DNA of 64,000 nt, from positions 62,001-126,000 of the forward strand of contig JAHBUW010000006.1 of assembly GCA_019637875.1 (NCBI GenBank), read 5' to 3'. Positions within the stretch are counted from its first letter, which is position 1; each line of letters opens with the position of its first letter. Under the pieces are notes generated by a model, which saw nothing but the letters and a program-made list of their open reading frames with translations, did no database searches and was not told the origin of the DNA. The translations under genes were made by a program, and so were the position numbers. Shown in pieces: positions 45,156-52,782 of this stretch. This stretch comes from Pseudobdellovibrionaceae bacterium (GTDB taxonomy: Bacteria > Bdellovibrionota > Bdellovibrionia > Bdellovibrionales > Bdellovibrionaceae).

Positions 45156-46547
45156 ATGACCATCCATCGTCGACAATTTCTAAGAGGGAGCGGCGCCGTT
45201 TTGCTGCTGCCATTTCTTGAGAGCTTGATCGGCGAGCGCGCCTACGCGCAAGCGGCGAACACCAAACGTTTCGTCACTTTGTACATGCCCAACGGAACCG
45301 CCCTTTACCACAACCAAGGCGCCAACTGGTGGGCGCGCAACGCGGGTGACTTCAGCGCGATGCCGTCGCTCCCGCCGATCTTCAGTCCCTTCGCTTCGCA
45401 AATGAATGAAGTGACGCTGCTGCGCGGACTGCGCAACAACGAAGCCTTCCGCACGCCCTTCGGCGGCGCCCACTCGGTCGGGATCTCGGGCTTTCTCACC
45501 TGCGCGCACGCGACCTCGAACGAAACGACCTGCACGATCCAAGGTGACTCCATCGACTGGTTGATGCGCAATTCTTTGGGCGCCAAAGATCCGATCGTCA
45601 TCTCGGGCGGAGGCTCGGCCGACATCCGCGCGGATTCGACCGCCTATCCTTACGGAGAATACGTCAGCTACAAAGACCGCAAGGGCGTCAACGGAATCAA
45701 AAACCCCGTGGCGCTCGCGACGACCTTGATCGGCGCGACCGCGGTCGCCACCGACATGGCCCTGGCCCGTAACCCCAGCGTGCTCGATTCGCTCACCGCC
45801 TCGATCACCCGGTTGAACACGCGGCTGACGGCGTCGGATCGCGCGAAGCTCGACGACTATTTGACCTCGCTTCGCGAACTCGAAGTCAAAATGAAGGCGA
45901 CCCCGCCGGTCGTGCCCGCTGGCTGCACCACGGCCCCGAGCATCGCGAACACCCTGAACAACGAAGACTTCTATTGCAATGGTCTGGATTTCCCGGAGCG
46001 CCTGAAAGCGTTCATGGACCTGATCGTCTTCGCTTTCAAATGCGATATGCACCGGATCGTCACTCTGAATTTCGACGCCGAGACGGCCAGCCGTCGCTTC
46101 CGCGGCAAGATCCCAACTTCGCTGTTGTATAACGGCGTGCAACTCAACGACGAAGAGAATCACATCGACGTCGCCCACCACGAAGGGCAAGCCATCAAAA
46201 ACGATCGCTGCATCAGCCGCGACCGCTTTTACCTGAGCTATCTGTTCTATCTGATGGATCGCCTGCGCTCGTCCACGGACGCGGCCGGGGTTCCCCTTCT
46301 GGACAACACCTTGATTCTTTCCGGCTTCGGCGTGGACGAAGGCAATCACACGGCGGCCGGTTACGACATCAATCTTTACGGCCTACCGGTCATGCTCGCC
46401 GGAGGTAAGAACCTCATGCGCACGGGCCGCCAGCTGCACCAGCCCGCCGGCACCGACCTGCGCGGCCTGCACCTGGCGATCATGCAGCGCCTGGGTCACA
46501 ACGTCACGAGCTTCCAGGGCCACAGCTCGGCCATCAATCTCGGCTAA
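45156..46547 (+). CDS. DUF1552-family protein with Tat signal
   Basis: A 463-residue protein. Its ATG at 45156 has GTGAGGA (45146-45152) upstream. The N terminus HRRQFLRGSGAVLLLPFLES is a twin-arginine export signal, implying folded or cofactor-loaded export. Landmarks match DUF1552: FVTLYMPNGTA, ISGFLTCAHA, SIDWLMRN and the C-terminal GVDEGNHTAAGYDINLYGLP. Always encoded beside DUF1592/1588 proteins. Function unknown; a periplasmic oxidoreductase or polysaccharide role has been guessed. Confidence 0.9.
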   Translation: MTIHRRQFLRGSGAVLLLPFLESLIGERAYAQAANTKRFVTLYMPNGTALYHNQGANWWARNAGDFSAMPSLPPIFSPFASQMNEVTLLRGLRNNEAFRTPFGGAHSVGISGFLTCAHATSNETTCTIQGDSIDWLMRNSLGAKDPIVISGGGSADIRADSTAYPYGEYVSYKDRKGVNGIKNPVALATTLIGATAVATDMALARNPSVLDSLTASITRLNTRLTASDRAKLDDYLTSLRELEVKMKATPPVVPAGCTTAPSIANTLNNEDFYCNGLDFPERLKAFMDLIVFAFKCDMHRIVTLNFDAETASRRFRGKIPTSLLYNGVQLNDEENHIDVAHHEGQAIKNDRCISRDRFYLSYLFYLMDRLRSSTDAAGVPLLDNTLILSGFGVDEGNHTAAGYDINLYGLPVMLAGGKNLMRTGRQLHQPAGTDLRGLHLAIMQRLGHNVTSFQGHSSAINLG

Positions 46548-46584
46548 TATTGAAGCGAAGGCGCGGCTGGTCTCTGGCCACGCG

Positions 46585-49500
46585 CTAAGGCGCGTGGACA
46601 GCCTCGCAGCGCCCGCCGCCGGCGCGGCGGACGGTGGCCGAGGCGTCGTAGGCGCCGTCCATCAGGGCCGCGCGGTTGTGGCGGTCGACCGTTTCGCGGT
46701 GGACGATGTCGTTCGTGCGCTGGGTGTCCTGAACGCGCAGACCTTCCGCTTCGCGACCCGAAATCGTTTTCACCGTGCGGTTCTCTTCATTCGCGCCCTG
46801 GAAGAAGCGGTCCAGTCCCAAACGCGCACTCACCGACTTCAGGTACGAAAGACCTTTCGCGTCCGCCTCTTTCAGATTCAGCTTCGCTTTAGCCTGAACC
46901 TTCGCCGCTTTCACGCCCTTCTCGATCTCACCGGCATCAAAGCCGCGGGCGGACGACGTGAAAAGTCCCATTCGGGTTTTCAAACCGAAGATGTGCTCGC
47001 GCAATTTCGCCGCCATCAGCTCGGTCGCCGTATTCACCCGCTCATTCCGACGCAGCGGCATGAAAAAGCCGACCCAGTCGATATTGCGATCGGCCATCAT
47101 CTCGGCCTCGGCGACCAAGCGGACCAGATGATTCAGCACCGTGGGATGCACGGTCGCCTCGAAGCTATTGAGTCGGCTGGAGAGGAGTTCCTTTGACGCG
47201 CGCATCTTGCTCAAAAGCTCATCGGACTTCAAACGTCCCCAGGATTTGTCGCGCAAAAGCACCTGCTCGTGGGCCAGGTCCGCCAGCATCGCGTCGACCG
47301 CGAGTCCCAGCATCCGCTCATACGACTCACGGATGCGGCCCGACGAACTTTTGATCTTGGCCGCGATCTCGACGAAAGCGTTCGCCTTCGCGGTCATGGA
47401 CTGCGACATCAAAAGCGCCGTGTAGAATTCGTTCGCGTTCAGCCCCGCGTTCGCATCCCCGAGGGCGCCCGCGGGCACCGTCAGGCCGAAGGCCCGCCCC
47501 TGCATGGGATCAAGAGTTTCGCGGATTTCCAAACGCCCCACGCGCCAGCGCTTCAGAAGCCCCGTTCCGAGCAGACCGTTGTTCGCCGCCTCGGGTTTGA
47601 AGTCGGCGACCACCACGAAACGGCGGTCCGGAAAGCGCGACCGCAAAGCGTCCGCCAGACGTTTCGCCCGACGCGTGACCGTTTTTTCCTTCGGCTGACC
47701 GAAGAAGTAAGGGCGCGCGATCTCGACCGAGCTGAACGCTTTCGTATAATCCTGGCCCGCCGCTTTGGCGAGATCCGCCGGGGACTGCGCGTTTTTGATC
47801 GCGTCCATCATTTGTCCCAAGGAATCGTAGTTCTTCACCACGCTGCCGTCGACCGGCACGAGGTGATCGCCCAGCAGTCCGCCGCGCGGATTTTCACCCA
47901 TGACCAGAAAGTTCGCGCCCTTTTCGCTGATCGACGAAATCAGATCGCGACGACGGAGCAGATCGTTCGCACGTTCGGTTTCACCCGTCGTATTTTTGTA
48001 GTCGTCCGCCAAAAGGACGAAGGTCCCCTTTTTGAAATCGTCCGCCAAGGTCGAGCCGTTATTTACGGCCTCGGTCAACGCGAGCGTCGAATAGTAAGAA
48101 AGATCCCACACGGCGACCTTTTGCCCCAAATGACCGGCCGCCTCGGTGATACGCTGAATGACCTGGCGGGGCGTTCCCGAATTCACGACGAGCAGCACCT
48201 GTTCGTTGTTGTAACGGTACGTCTGACTGACCCGCAACTCCACGTTGCGCGCCTGAATCGCGCGCCCGTCCAAGTTCAGTCCCGCGCGAAAAACGCTCGA
48301 GGTGAACGGATCAGCCGTCGCCGGCACTTGGACTTTTCCCTCCAGCATCAAGCTGCCGCCGGGATCCAAGCTCAGAAGCTGTTGCAGGATCGGTCCCGAG
48401 AACTCGAGGACCTGTCCTTGAATCGCGAATTTGATTTTCGCGTCGGGATTATCGTACATCTCTTTGCCGCTGAAGTTGCGGTCAAGTTCGACGCTCAGAT
48501 CGCGACGGCCCTGGGCGTTCACCCCCAAAGGCAGACTCGAAATATTTTTGATCCGAATCAGGAAGCGGCCGCTTTCGCCGGCCGCGAGCGATCGCGGCAC
48601 TTCGACGGGCTCGATCTCGACGGGGAAGGTCAGCTGCACCTCGCGCGGACGGTCGAAACGTTCAAAGGGCCGATTCACATCGGGGACGAACGCTTCGTGG
48701 CGAACGGTGTCGCGCACCCGCCAGCGCTCTTCACCCACGGTGAACGCCGATTCTTTCACCGTGAAGCTGAGCCGTCTTTCAAAAACGTGCTCTTCGCCCG
48801 GCTGCAGGGATTTTTCCAGAACCAGCTCTTCGCCGTTCGAGATGAAATACTCGCCGTTTTTCAAAGTCAGAAAAGTTTTCGAGTAAGCCGGCGTCGGCAT
48901 CTGCCCGGTGTTTTTCACGCGGATTTCGGCAACCGTGATTTTTTCGCTGGGCTCGAGCACGCCGTTCTGGTGACCTTCGATGATTTTGAAATCTTGCAAT
49001 TGTAGATCGAAGGCTTCGCGGTAACGCGACGTCGTTCCGTCTTTCTCGACGACGGCGATCTCGAATTTTCCTTCTTTACCGTCCTGACCGTCCAGCAGCG
49101 TGGACGAGGGCGTCAAGCCGCCACTGCCGCTCCAGCCATCCGAGCCGCCCGGATTCGAGCGGGTTTCGCGAATGTCCTCGCGGTGGGTTTTGCCTTCGCT
49201 ATCGGTCCATTCACGGGTGCCGGTGACTTCCGTCCACGTATGCGAGCTTCCGCCCTGTCCCGCGTGCCCGCCCGAACCGGGACGACCATGCGCGCCTTTT
49301 TCACCGCCGACGCCCGGACGGATATCTTGTTTCACCAGCAGAAGTACCGCCGTATCCTGGGCGCGCATTCGGAGTTCGATCTCGGCGCCATTTCCGCCGT
49401 CCGCTCCGTCCGAACCATGCCCGGCATCCCCACCGCGACCGCCGTTTCCGCCGTCGGTTCCGTGGCCCGATTCGGTCGCGTTCCAACCGTCACCGCCGCG

Positions 49501-49914
49501 ACCGCCGTCTTGACCGTCGCCGCCCCAACCTCCGCGGCCGCCGTTGCCGCCACGACCGACCAAGCTGATGACGCCCGCGTTCTGCACGTGAAAGGTCTCG
49601 CCCACGCGTTGAGGTGAACTTCCGGGCTTTTGCATTTCGCCGCTGAGGATGACTTCGCCGCGCGCGGCCTCCAGATGCGCTTGCACGCGCAGCCGTCCCG
49701 CGTTCTCTCCACGCTCGGCGAGTCCCGCATCCCCACCGTCGGCGCCGTGGCTTCCGCTTGAGCCCGCCGAGCCGCTGGCCGCCGAACCCGAGTACGAATA
49801 ACCATGGGCCGCGTCCCGACCGTGTCGGCCCGAAACATCGAGCTGGATTTGTCCGTAGGCGGGAGTATTGACAAGGAGGCTTGAGGCGATGAGGGATCTG
49901 AGCAGCGGCTTCAT
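46585..49914 (-). CDS. Large exported Gly-rich (collagen-like) protein
   Basis: A 1109-residue protein starting at 49914 (AGGAG seven bases before it) with a Sec signal (to YGQ, about residue 22). Residues about 30-70, 120-176 and 200-222 are Gly/Asp/Ser-rich, with repeated GG-N/D/R-GG patterns reminiscent of collagen-like or PE-PGRS low-complexity sequence. Beyond residue 260 come immunoglobulin-like beta segments (LEPSEKITVAEIRVKNTGQ), then a long alpha-beta region with no recognised domain (PRQVIQRITEAAGHLGQ and later helices). Function unknown; adhesion or surface coat is a guess. Its stop lies in a 6-nt hairpin loop. Confidence 0.85.
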   Translation of the reverse strand: MKPLLRSLIASSLLVNTPAYGQIQLDVSGRHGRDAAHGYSYSGSAASGSAGSSGSHGADGGDAGLAERGENAGRLRVQAHLEAARGEVILSGEMQKPGSSPQRVGETFHVQNAGVISLVGRGGNGGRGGWGGDGQDGGRGGDGWNATESGHGTDGGNGGRGGDAGHGSDGADGGNGAEIELRMRAQDTAVLLLVKQDIRPGVGGEKGAHGRPGSGGHAGQGGSSHTWTEVTGTREWTDSEGKTHREDIRETRSNPGGSDGWSGSGGLTPSSTLLDGQDGKEGKFEIAVVEKDGTTSRYREAFDLQLQDFKIIEGHQNGVLEPSEKITVAEIRVKNTGQMPTPAYSKTFLTLKNGEYFISNGEELVLEKSLQPGEEHVFERRLSFTVKESAFTVGEERWRVRDTVRHEAFVPDVNRPFERFDRPREVQLTFPVEIEPVEVPRSLAAGESGRFLIRIKNISSLPLGVNAQGRRDLSVELDRNFSGKEMYDNPDAKIKFAIQGQVLEFSGPILQQLLSLDPGGSLMLEGKVQVPATADPFTSSVFRAGLNLDGRAIQARNVELRVSQTYRYNNEQVLLVVNSGTPRQVIQRITEAAGHLGQKVAVWDLSYYSTLALTEAVNNGSTLADDFKKGTFVLLADDYKNTTGETERANDLLRRRDLISSISEKGANFLVMGENPRGGLLGDHLVPVDGSVVKNYDSLGQMMDAIKNAQSPADLAKAAGQDYTKAFSSVEIARPYFFGQPKEKTVTRRAKRLADALRSRFPDRRFVVVADFKPEAANNGLLGTGLLKRWRVGRLEIRETLDPMQGRAFGLTVPAGALGDANAGLNANEFYTALLMSQSMTAKANAFVEIAAKIKSSSGRIRESYERMLGLAVDAMLADLAHEQVLLRDKSWGRLKSDELLSKMRASKELLSSRLNSFEATVHPTVLNHLVRLVAEAEMMADRNIDWVGFFMPLRRNERVNTATELMAAKLREHIFGLKTRMGLFTSSARGFDAGEIEKGVKAAKVQAKAKLNLKEADAKGLSYLKSVSARLGLDRFFQGANEENRTVKTISGREAEGLRVQDTQRTNDIVHRETVDRHNRAALMDGAYDASATVRRAGGGRCEAVHAP

Positions 49915-50072
49915 GGGAGTTCTCCTGAAGCCGAAGAAAAGCAATCCCGACACCTCGGGGGGCGTCGTTCGAACTTCAAGGAACACGCGGTTTTACGACA
50001 GACCTTAAGACGGGTTTTAGAGGGCCGTTCTGGTCGAGCGGCCCGCAGGTGTCTAAACTTTGGACGTTTTGG

Positions 50073-50351
50073 TTATTCGGGGCATTCCCAGCCGAGTTCT
50101 TTCAGTTTCCCCATGAACTCGTGCGCTTTCGTGCTGCAATAGGATTCGTCGGCCTTCGCCGAGTAAAGGACCTTTTCTTCGCCGTTTTCTTTCGTGTACT
50201 TCACTTCGCAGGGCGCTTTCTTCCCGGCTTCAAGCTCCACGATGTTGACTTTGCGTTCGAGTTTTCCGGATTTGCAAAGATGCTCGCCGTCCGCGGCCAT
50301 CGCCAAATTTGCGGTCAAAAACAAAATCGTCGCCAGTGTCAGTCGTAACAT
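50073..50351 (-). CDS. Small secreted protein of unknown function
   Basis: A 92-residue protein. The start at 50351 has GGAGGG upstream and gives a signal peptide (LRLTLATILFLTANLAMA). The mature part contains four Cys (LCKSGK, PCEVKY, YCSTK, WECPE), enough for two disulfides, and a helical charged C-terminal half. No family recognised. It reads in the same direction as the Cys-repeat locus but is separated by 98 bases. Confidence 0.7.
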   Translation of the reverse strand: MLRLTLATILFLTANLAMAADGEHLCKSGKLERKVNIVELEAGKKAPCEVKYTKENGEEKVLYSAKADESYCSTKAHEFMGKLKELGWECPE

Positions 50352-50449
50352 GGAGCCCTCCGAGGCTGTCGTGGTGAACACGTCCTCACGCTAAAGGGAG
50401 CTCCCCCAAAAGTAAAGTCAGGGGGACTGGCGCACCGCGAATGCGCCAC

Positions 50450-50848
50450 TTAGGGTCTTTCGACCCACCGACCCCCGCGGCAGACCATCCGTTTATAGCG
50501 AATGCGTTCGGACGGACTGGCGTTATGTTCGGTCCACGTTTCGAGTCGCCCCTCGCGACAGCGCGTTTTCGGATTGTAGATATACGCGGCGCGCTCCTCG
50601 TCGGTCATATAACTTCCGTTGCGACACGTCCGCACTTGTAGAACCTGCTCGCCGCTGGCATCGGGGAATGTCACACCTTGGCGACGTCCCTCCTCGCAAC
50701 CATAGCGCGGAGCTTTCGTTGCGTTCGCGGCCAGGAGTCCGCCGCCGCCGCTGCCTTTACCACCCACCGCCTGCGCGAAGGCCGTGGCCGGGCTTTGAAT
50801 CCAAATCGCGAAGGCCATCGTCATCATGACAAAAAACCAGTGTCCCAT
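50450..50848 (-). CDS. Secreted Cys-repeat protein (two repeats)
   Basis: A 132-residue protein starting at 50848 with GAGGAG four bases upstream. Signal peptide to about AFAQ, then a Gly-rich linker and two copies of a roughly 46-residue repeat with the pattern CxEGR..DASG..RTCRNGSYM..EERAAYIY. The repeat also makes up the gene at 52094-52564. The second copy is divergent and ends VCRGGRWVERP. Third gene of an operon with the regulators, one base after the previous stop. Function unknown. The gene end has a GGGTC-GAAA-GACCC hairpin just before the stop. Confidence 0.75.
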   Translation of the reverse strand: MGHWFFVMMTMAFAIWIQSPATAFAQAVGGKGSGGGGLLAANATKAPRYGCEEGRRQGVTFPDASGEQVLQVRTCRNGSYMTDEERAAYIYNPKTRCREGRLETWTEHNASPSERIRYKRMVCRGGRWVERP

Positions 50849-50849
50849 G

Positions 50850-51398
50850 TTACTCCTCGTCGCCCGACTTCGCGACCGGCGGTTTCTTTTCCAATTCAAT
50901 GACTCCGGTATGCGTCCACGAGAACACGCAGTCCCGGGCCGCGCCTTCGGCCTTCGAGGCCGCGTAAAGTTCCTTGAGCCCCGAGTTCACCTTCGACACG
51001 AAGTTACGAATGAGCGTGCGGTTCGTGACCAGCGACAGCGTATCGAACTCGTAGGATTTATTCTGGGACAAACGCGAGACGATACAGACGGTCATCGCGA
51101 GATACTCTTGAATGTCGATATCGCCGAGCTCCAGATAATCGAACTGCGCCTGAATGTTGTTCCCGTCCAGGGTCCACAATCCCGCATCGAACAAGCGGCG
51201 ACTGTAAAGTTCGATCTTACGTTCGGTCAGGCCGAGTTTCTGCGCCGCCTGCAACAGGGGACGCAACTGACCTTCGAATCCGGGCAGTAAACAGAAAAGT
51301 CCGAACTCATAGTCCTGACGAATCTGGTGAATGACTTCGGCGTGATTGATTTCGGCGGCACTTTTGGTCGAAAGACTGAGTTCCGTCTGCATCGTCAC
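50850..51398 (-). CDS. Protein resembling the TIGR02147 C-terminal region
   Basis: A 182-residue protein (GTG start overlapping the XRE gene stop by GTGA; an ATG two codons in is an alternative). The segments RRLFDAGLWTLDGNNIQ and a late NFVSKVNSGLKELYAASKAEG resemble the C-terminal half of TIGR02147 regulators. It lacks the family's N-terminal DNA-binding part, which the upstream XRE gene might supply. The relationship is by eye and would need a profile search. Co-transcribed with the XRE gene and the Cys-repeat gene. Confidence 0.65.
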   Translation of the reverse strand: MTMQTELSLSTKSAAEINHAEVIHQIRQDYEFGLFCLLPGFEGQLRPLLQAAQKLGLTERKIELYSRRLFDAGLWTLDGNNIQAQFDYLELGDIDIQEYLAMTVCIVSRLSQNKSYEFDTLSLVTNRTLIRNFVSKVNSGLKELYAASKAEGAARDCVFSWTHTGVIELEKKPPVAKSGDEE

Positions 51399-51778
51399 GT
51401 CCCCAGCAGTTCGATGATCCGCAGCAGGGATTCCCGCTTCGGACTTTTTACGCGGCCAATTTTGGCGAGGATCTTGGAATCGTCGATGCTCTCGTCGTCG
51501 AAGGACGTCGGCGTGACGTTCACCCCTTTGATCTGATCAAGACGATGCCGCAACGACTGACGCAAATCGACTCCGAGAATTTCGAGCAGACGCACCAAAC
51601 GATCCGTGCGCATTTCAACTTTTCCAGAGAAGTAGAGATTCATCTGACTGGGCTTGAGATTGAGGTGCGCGGCCAGATCGCGCTGCTTGATGCCGACTTC
51701 GCGGCAGATCTCCCGGACGAGCGACATGACTTCGTCGGACGTCGGGCTCTGAGTTTCTTGTCCCCTCAATTGACTCAT
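51395..51778 (-). CDS. XRE-type helix-turn-helix regulator
   Basis: A 127-residue protein. The start at 51778 has AAGGG seven bases upstream; longer frames exist but look non-coding. The helix-turn-helix is at about residues 28-72 (GIKQRDLAAHLNLKPSQMNLYFSGK, then RLVRLLEILGVDLR). A C-terminal tail of about 45 residues is likely for dimer or partner contact. First gene of a three-gene unit. It could bind the block at 51964-52007 upstream of itself. Confidence 0.85.
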   Translation of the reverse strand: MSQLRGQETQSPTSDEVMSLVREICREVGIKQRDLAAHLNLKPSQMNLYFSGKVEMRTDRLVRLLEILGVDLRQSLRHRLDQIKGVNVTPTSFDDESIDDSKILAKIGRVKSPKRESLLRIIELLGT

Positions 51779-51963
51779 GTGATCGCCCTTAGAAACTTTC
51801 TCGGTTTCCAGCAAGCCATTCCCCCCTTCACAATGTAACCAATTCTGAAGATGCCCATTTTGCCCCTTATCAAATCCGGCAATCGCCGGAAAAGACTCAG
51901 GAAAATGCAAACGTCACGAAGTCCTATCTAGCGAAAGTAAATGGCCACGTGAACCCACGCCGC

Positions 51964-52007
51964 GAAGAAACAGAAATCAACGATGGCGTGAACCTGAATT
52001 CGTGATG
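51964..52007. promoter_or_regulatory. Conserved upstream block, copy 1 (XRE operon)
   Basis: Shares CGATGGCGTGAA (51981-51992) and TTCGTGAT (51999-52006) with the block at 52725-52768. Lies about 200 bases upstream of the XRE start, in a 315-bp gap that otherwise holds a terminator. A candidate operator for the locus regulator, by inference. Confidence 0.5.
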
Positions 52008-52023
52008 AGATTTTTTTGGACAT

Positions 52024-52055
52024 AAAAAAAACCGCGACCTGAATCAGGTCGCGGT
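52024..52055 (-). terminator. Rho-independent terminator of the Cys-repeat gene
   Basis: On the minus strand an 11-bp stem (52045-52055 with 52031-52041) with a 3-nt loop is followed by seven T (52024-52030). It lies 39 bases after the stop of the gene at 52094. Confidence 0.93.
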
Positions 52056-52093
52056 CTTTACGCGTTCACTACGCTTTCATCTCTGAAAAGAGA

Positions 52094-52564
52094 TTAACCG
52101 CGGGGAACCCATTTTCCAGCTTTGCAGACAGTGCCGATTTCCGGAACGTGGTCGCCGTACGAGCCAGCCTTCTCGGGGTAGTAGTCAGTTGCGCGAGCGC
52201 GACCGAACGAACCTTCTTTACATTTGTTCTTCGGAACGCGGACGTAAGCAGCGCGCTCTTCAGCGTTCATGTACGAACCGTTTTTGCAAGTACGGAACTC
52301 AGTGTACGAGCGATCGCCCGAAGCATCGTACTTAGTCACGGTACCGCGTGCGCCTTCAACGCAACCTGTGCGGGGCTTGTAAACGTAAGCCGCTTTTTCT
52401 TCGTCGTTCATGTAAGTGCCGTTTTTGCAGATACGTGCTTCATTGTAAGTGCGGTCGCCCGAAGCGTCGTACTTTGTGATGTAGCCACGTGCGCCTTCTT
52501 TACAAGCTGCCATTGCTGCGGTTGCTGCGATTGTTGTGATCGCGAATGCCAAGATCTTTTTCAT
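52094..52564 (-). CDS. Secreted Cys-repeat protein (three repeats)
   Basis: A 156-residue protein: signal peptide (to AMAA, residue 20), then three repeats at residues 21-67, 68-114 and 115-156. The first two are 47 residues each with high identity, pattern C(K/V)EGARG..TKYDASGDR.Y.E.R.CKNG.YM..EE.AAYV; the third diverges and ends VCKAGKWVPRG. Two Cys per repeat suggest one disulfide each. GGAGGGG lies four bases before the ATG. Own terminator downstream. Paralogue of the gene at 50450. No known family; a small envelope or extracellular binder is a guess. Confidence 0.8.
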   Translation of the reverse strand: MKKILAFAITTIAATAAMAACKEGARGYITKYDASGDRTYNEARICKNGTYMNDEEKAAYVYKPRTGCVEGARGTVTKYDASGDRSYTEFRTCKNGSYMNAEERAAYVRVPKNKCKEGSFGRARATDYYPEKAGSYGDHVPEIGTVCKAGKWVPRG

Positions 52565-52724
52565 TTTTCCCCTCCAGCGGGTGTTTGTTTAGGGTTGTTT
52601 CCCGAGGAAGGTTTGTATGCTTGTGAACGCCCGCGCGCAAACGGGTGCGCGCCGCTTTAGAATCAACGTTTTCCGTAATCGTCGTGAACACGAATTGAGA
52701 ATCGGGCGAAATTCCACGCGGATT

Positions 52725-52768
52725 CAAAGAAAAGTTCACGATGGCGTGAAGCGGTGGAGTTCGTGATC
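52725..52768. promoter_or_regulatory. Conserved upstream block, copy 2 (Cys-repeat gene)
   Basis: Contains a perfect inverted repeat TTCACG-ATGG-CGTGAA (52735-52750), overlapping CGATGGCGTGAA (52739-52750), and TTCGTGAT (52760-52767), the same elements as at 51964-52007. Lies about 170 bases upstream of the Cys-repeat start and partly overlaps the recQ hairpin. Candidate operator. Confidence 0.5.
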
Positions 52769-52782
52769 GCGAAGCGGCAGGC

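Noticed and set aside
47269-49005. Long + strand open frame opposite the Gly-rich protein gene
   Set aside because: Shadow frame. The minus-strand gene has a signal peptide, a ribosome site and sensible composition.
49100-49800. Repetitive GC-rich stretch that looks like a repeat array or CRISPR
   Set aside because: It is coding DNA for Gly-rich protein segments. There are no regular spacers.
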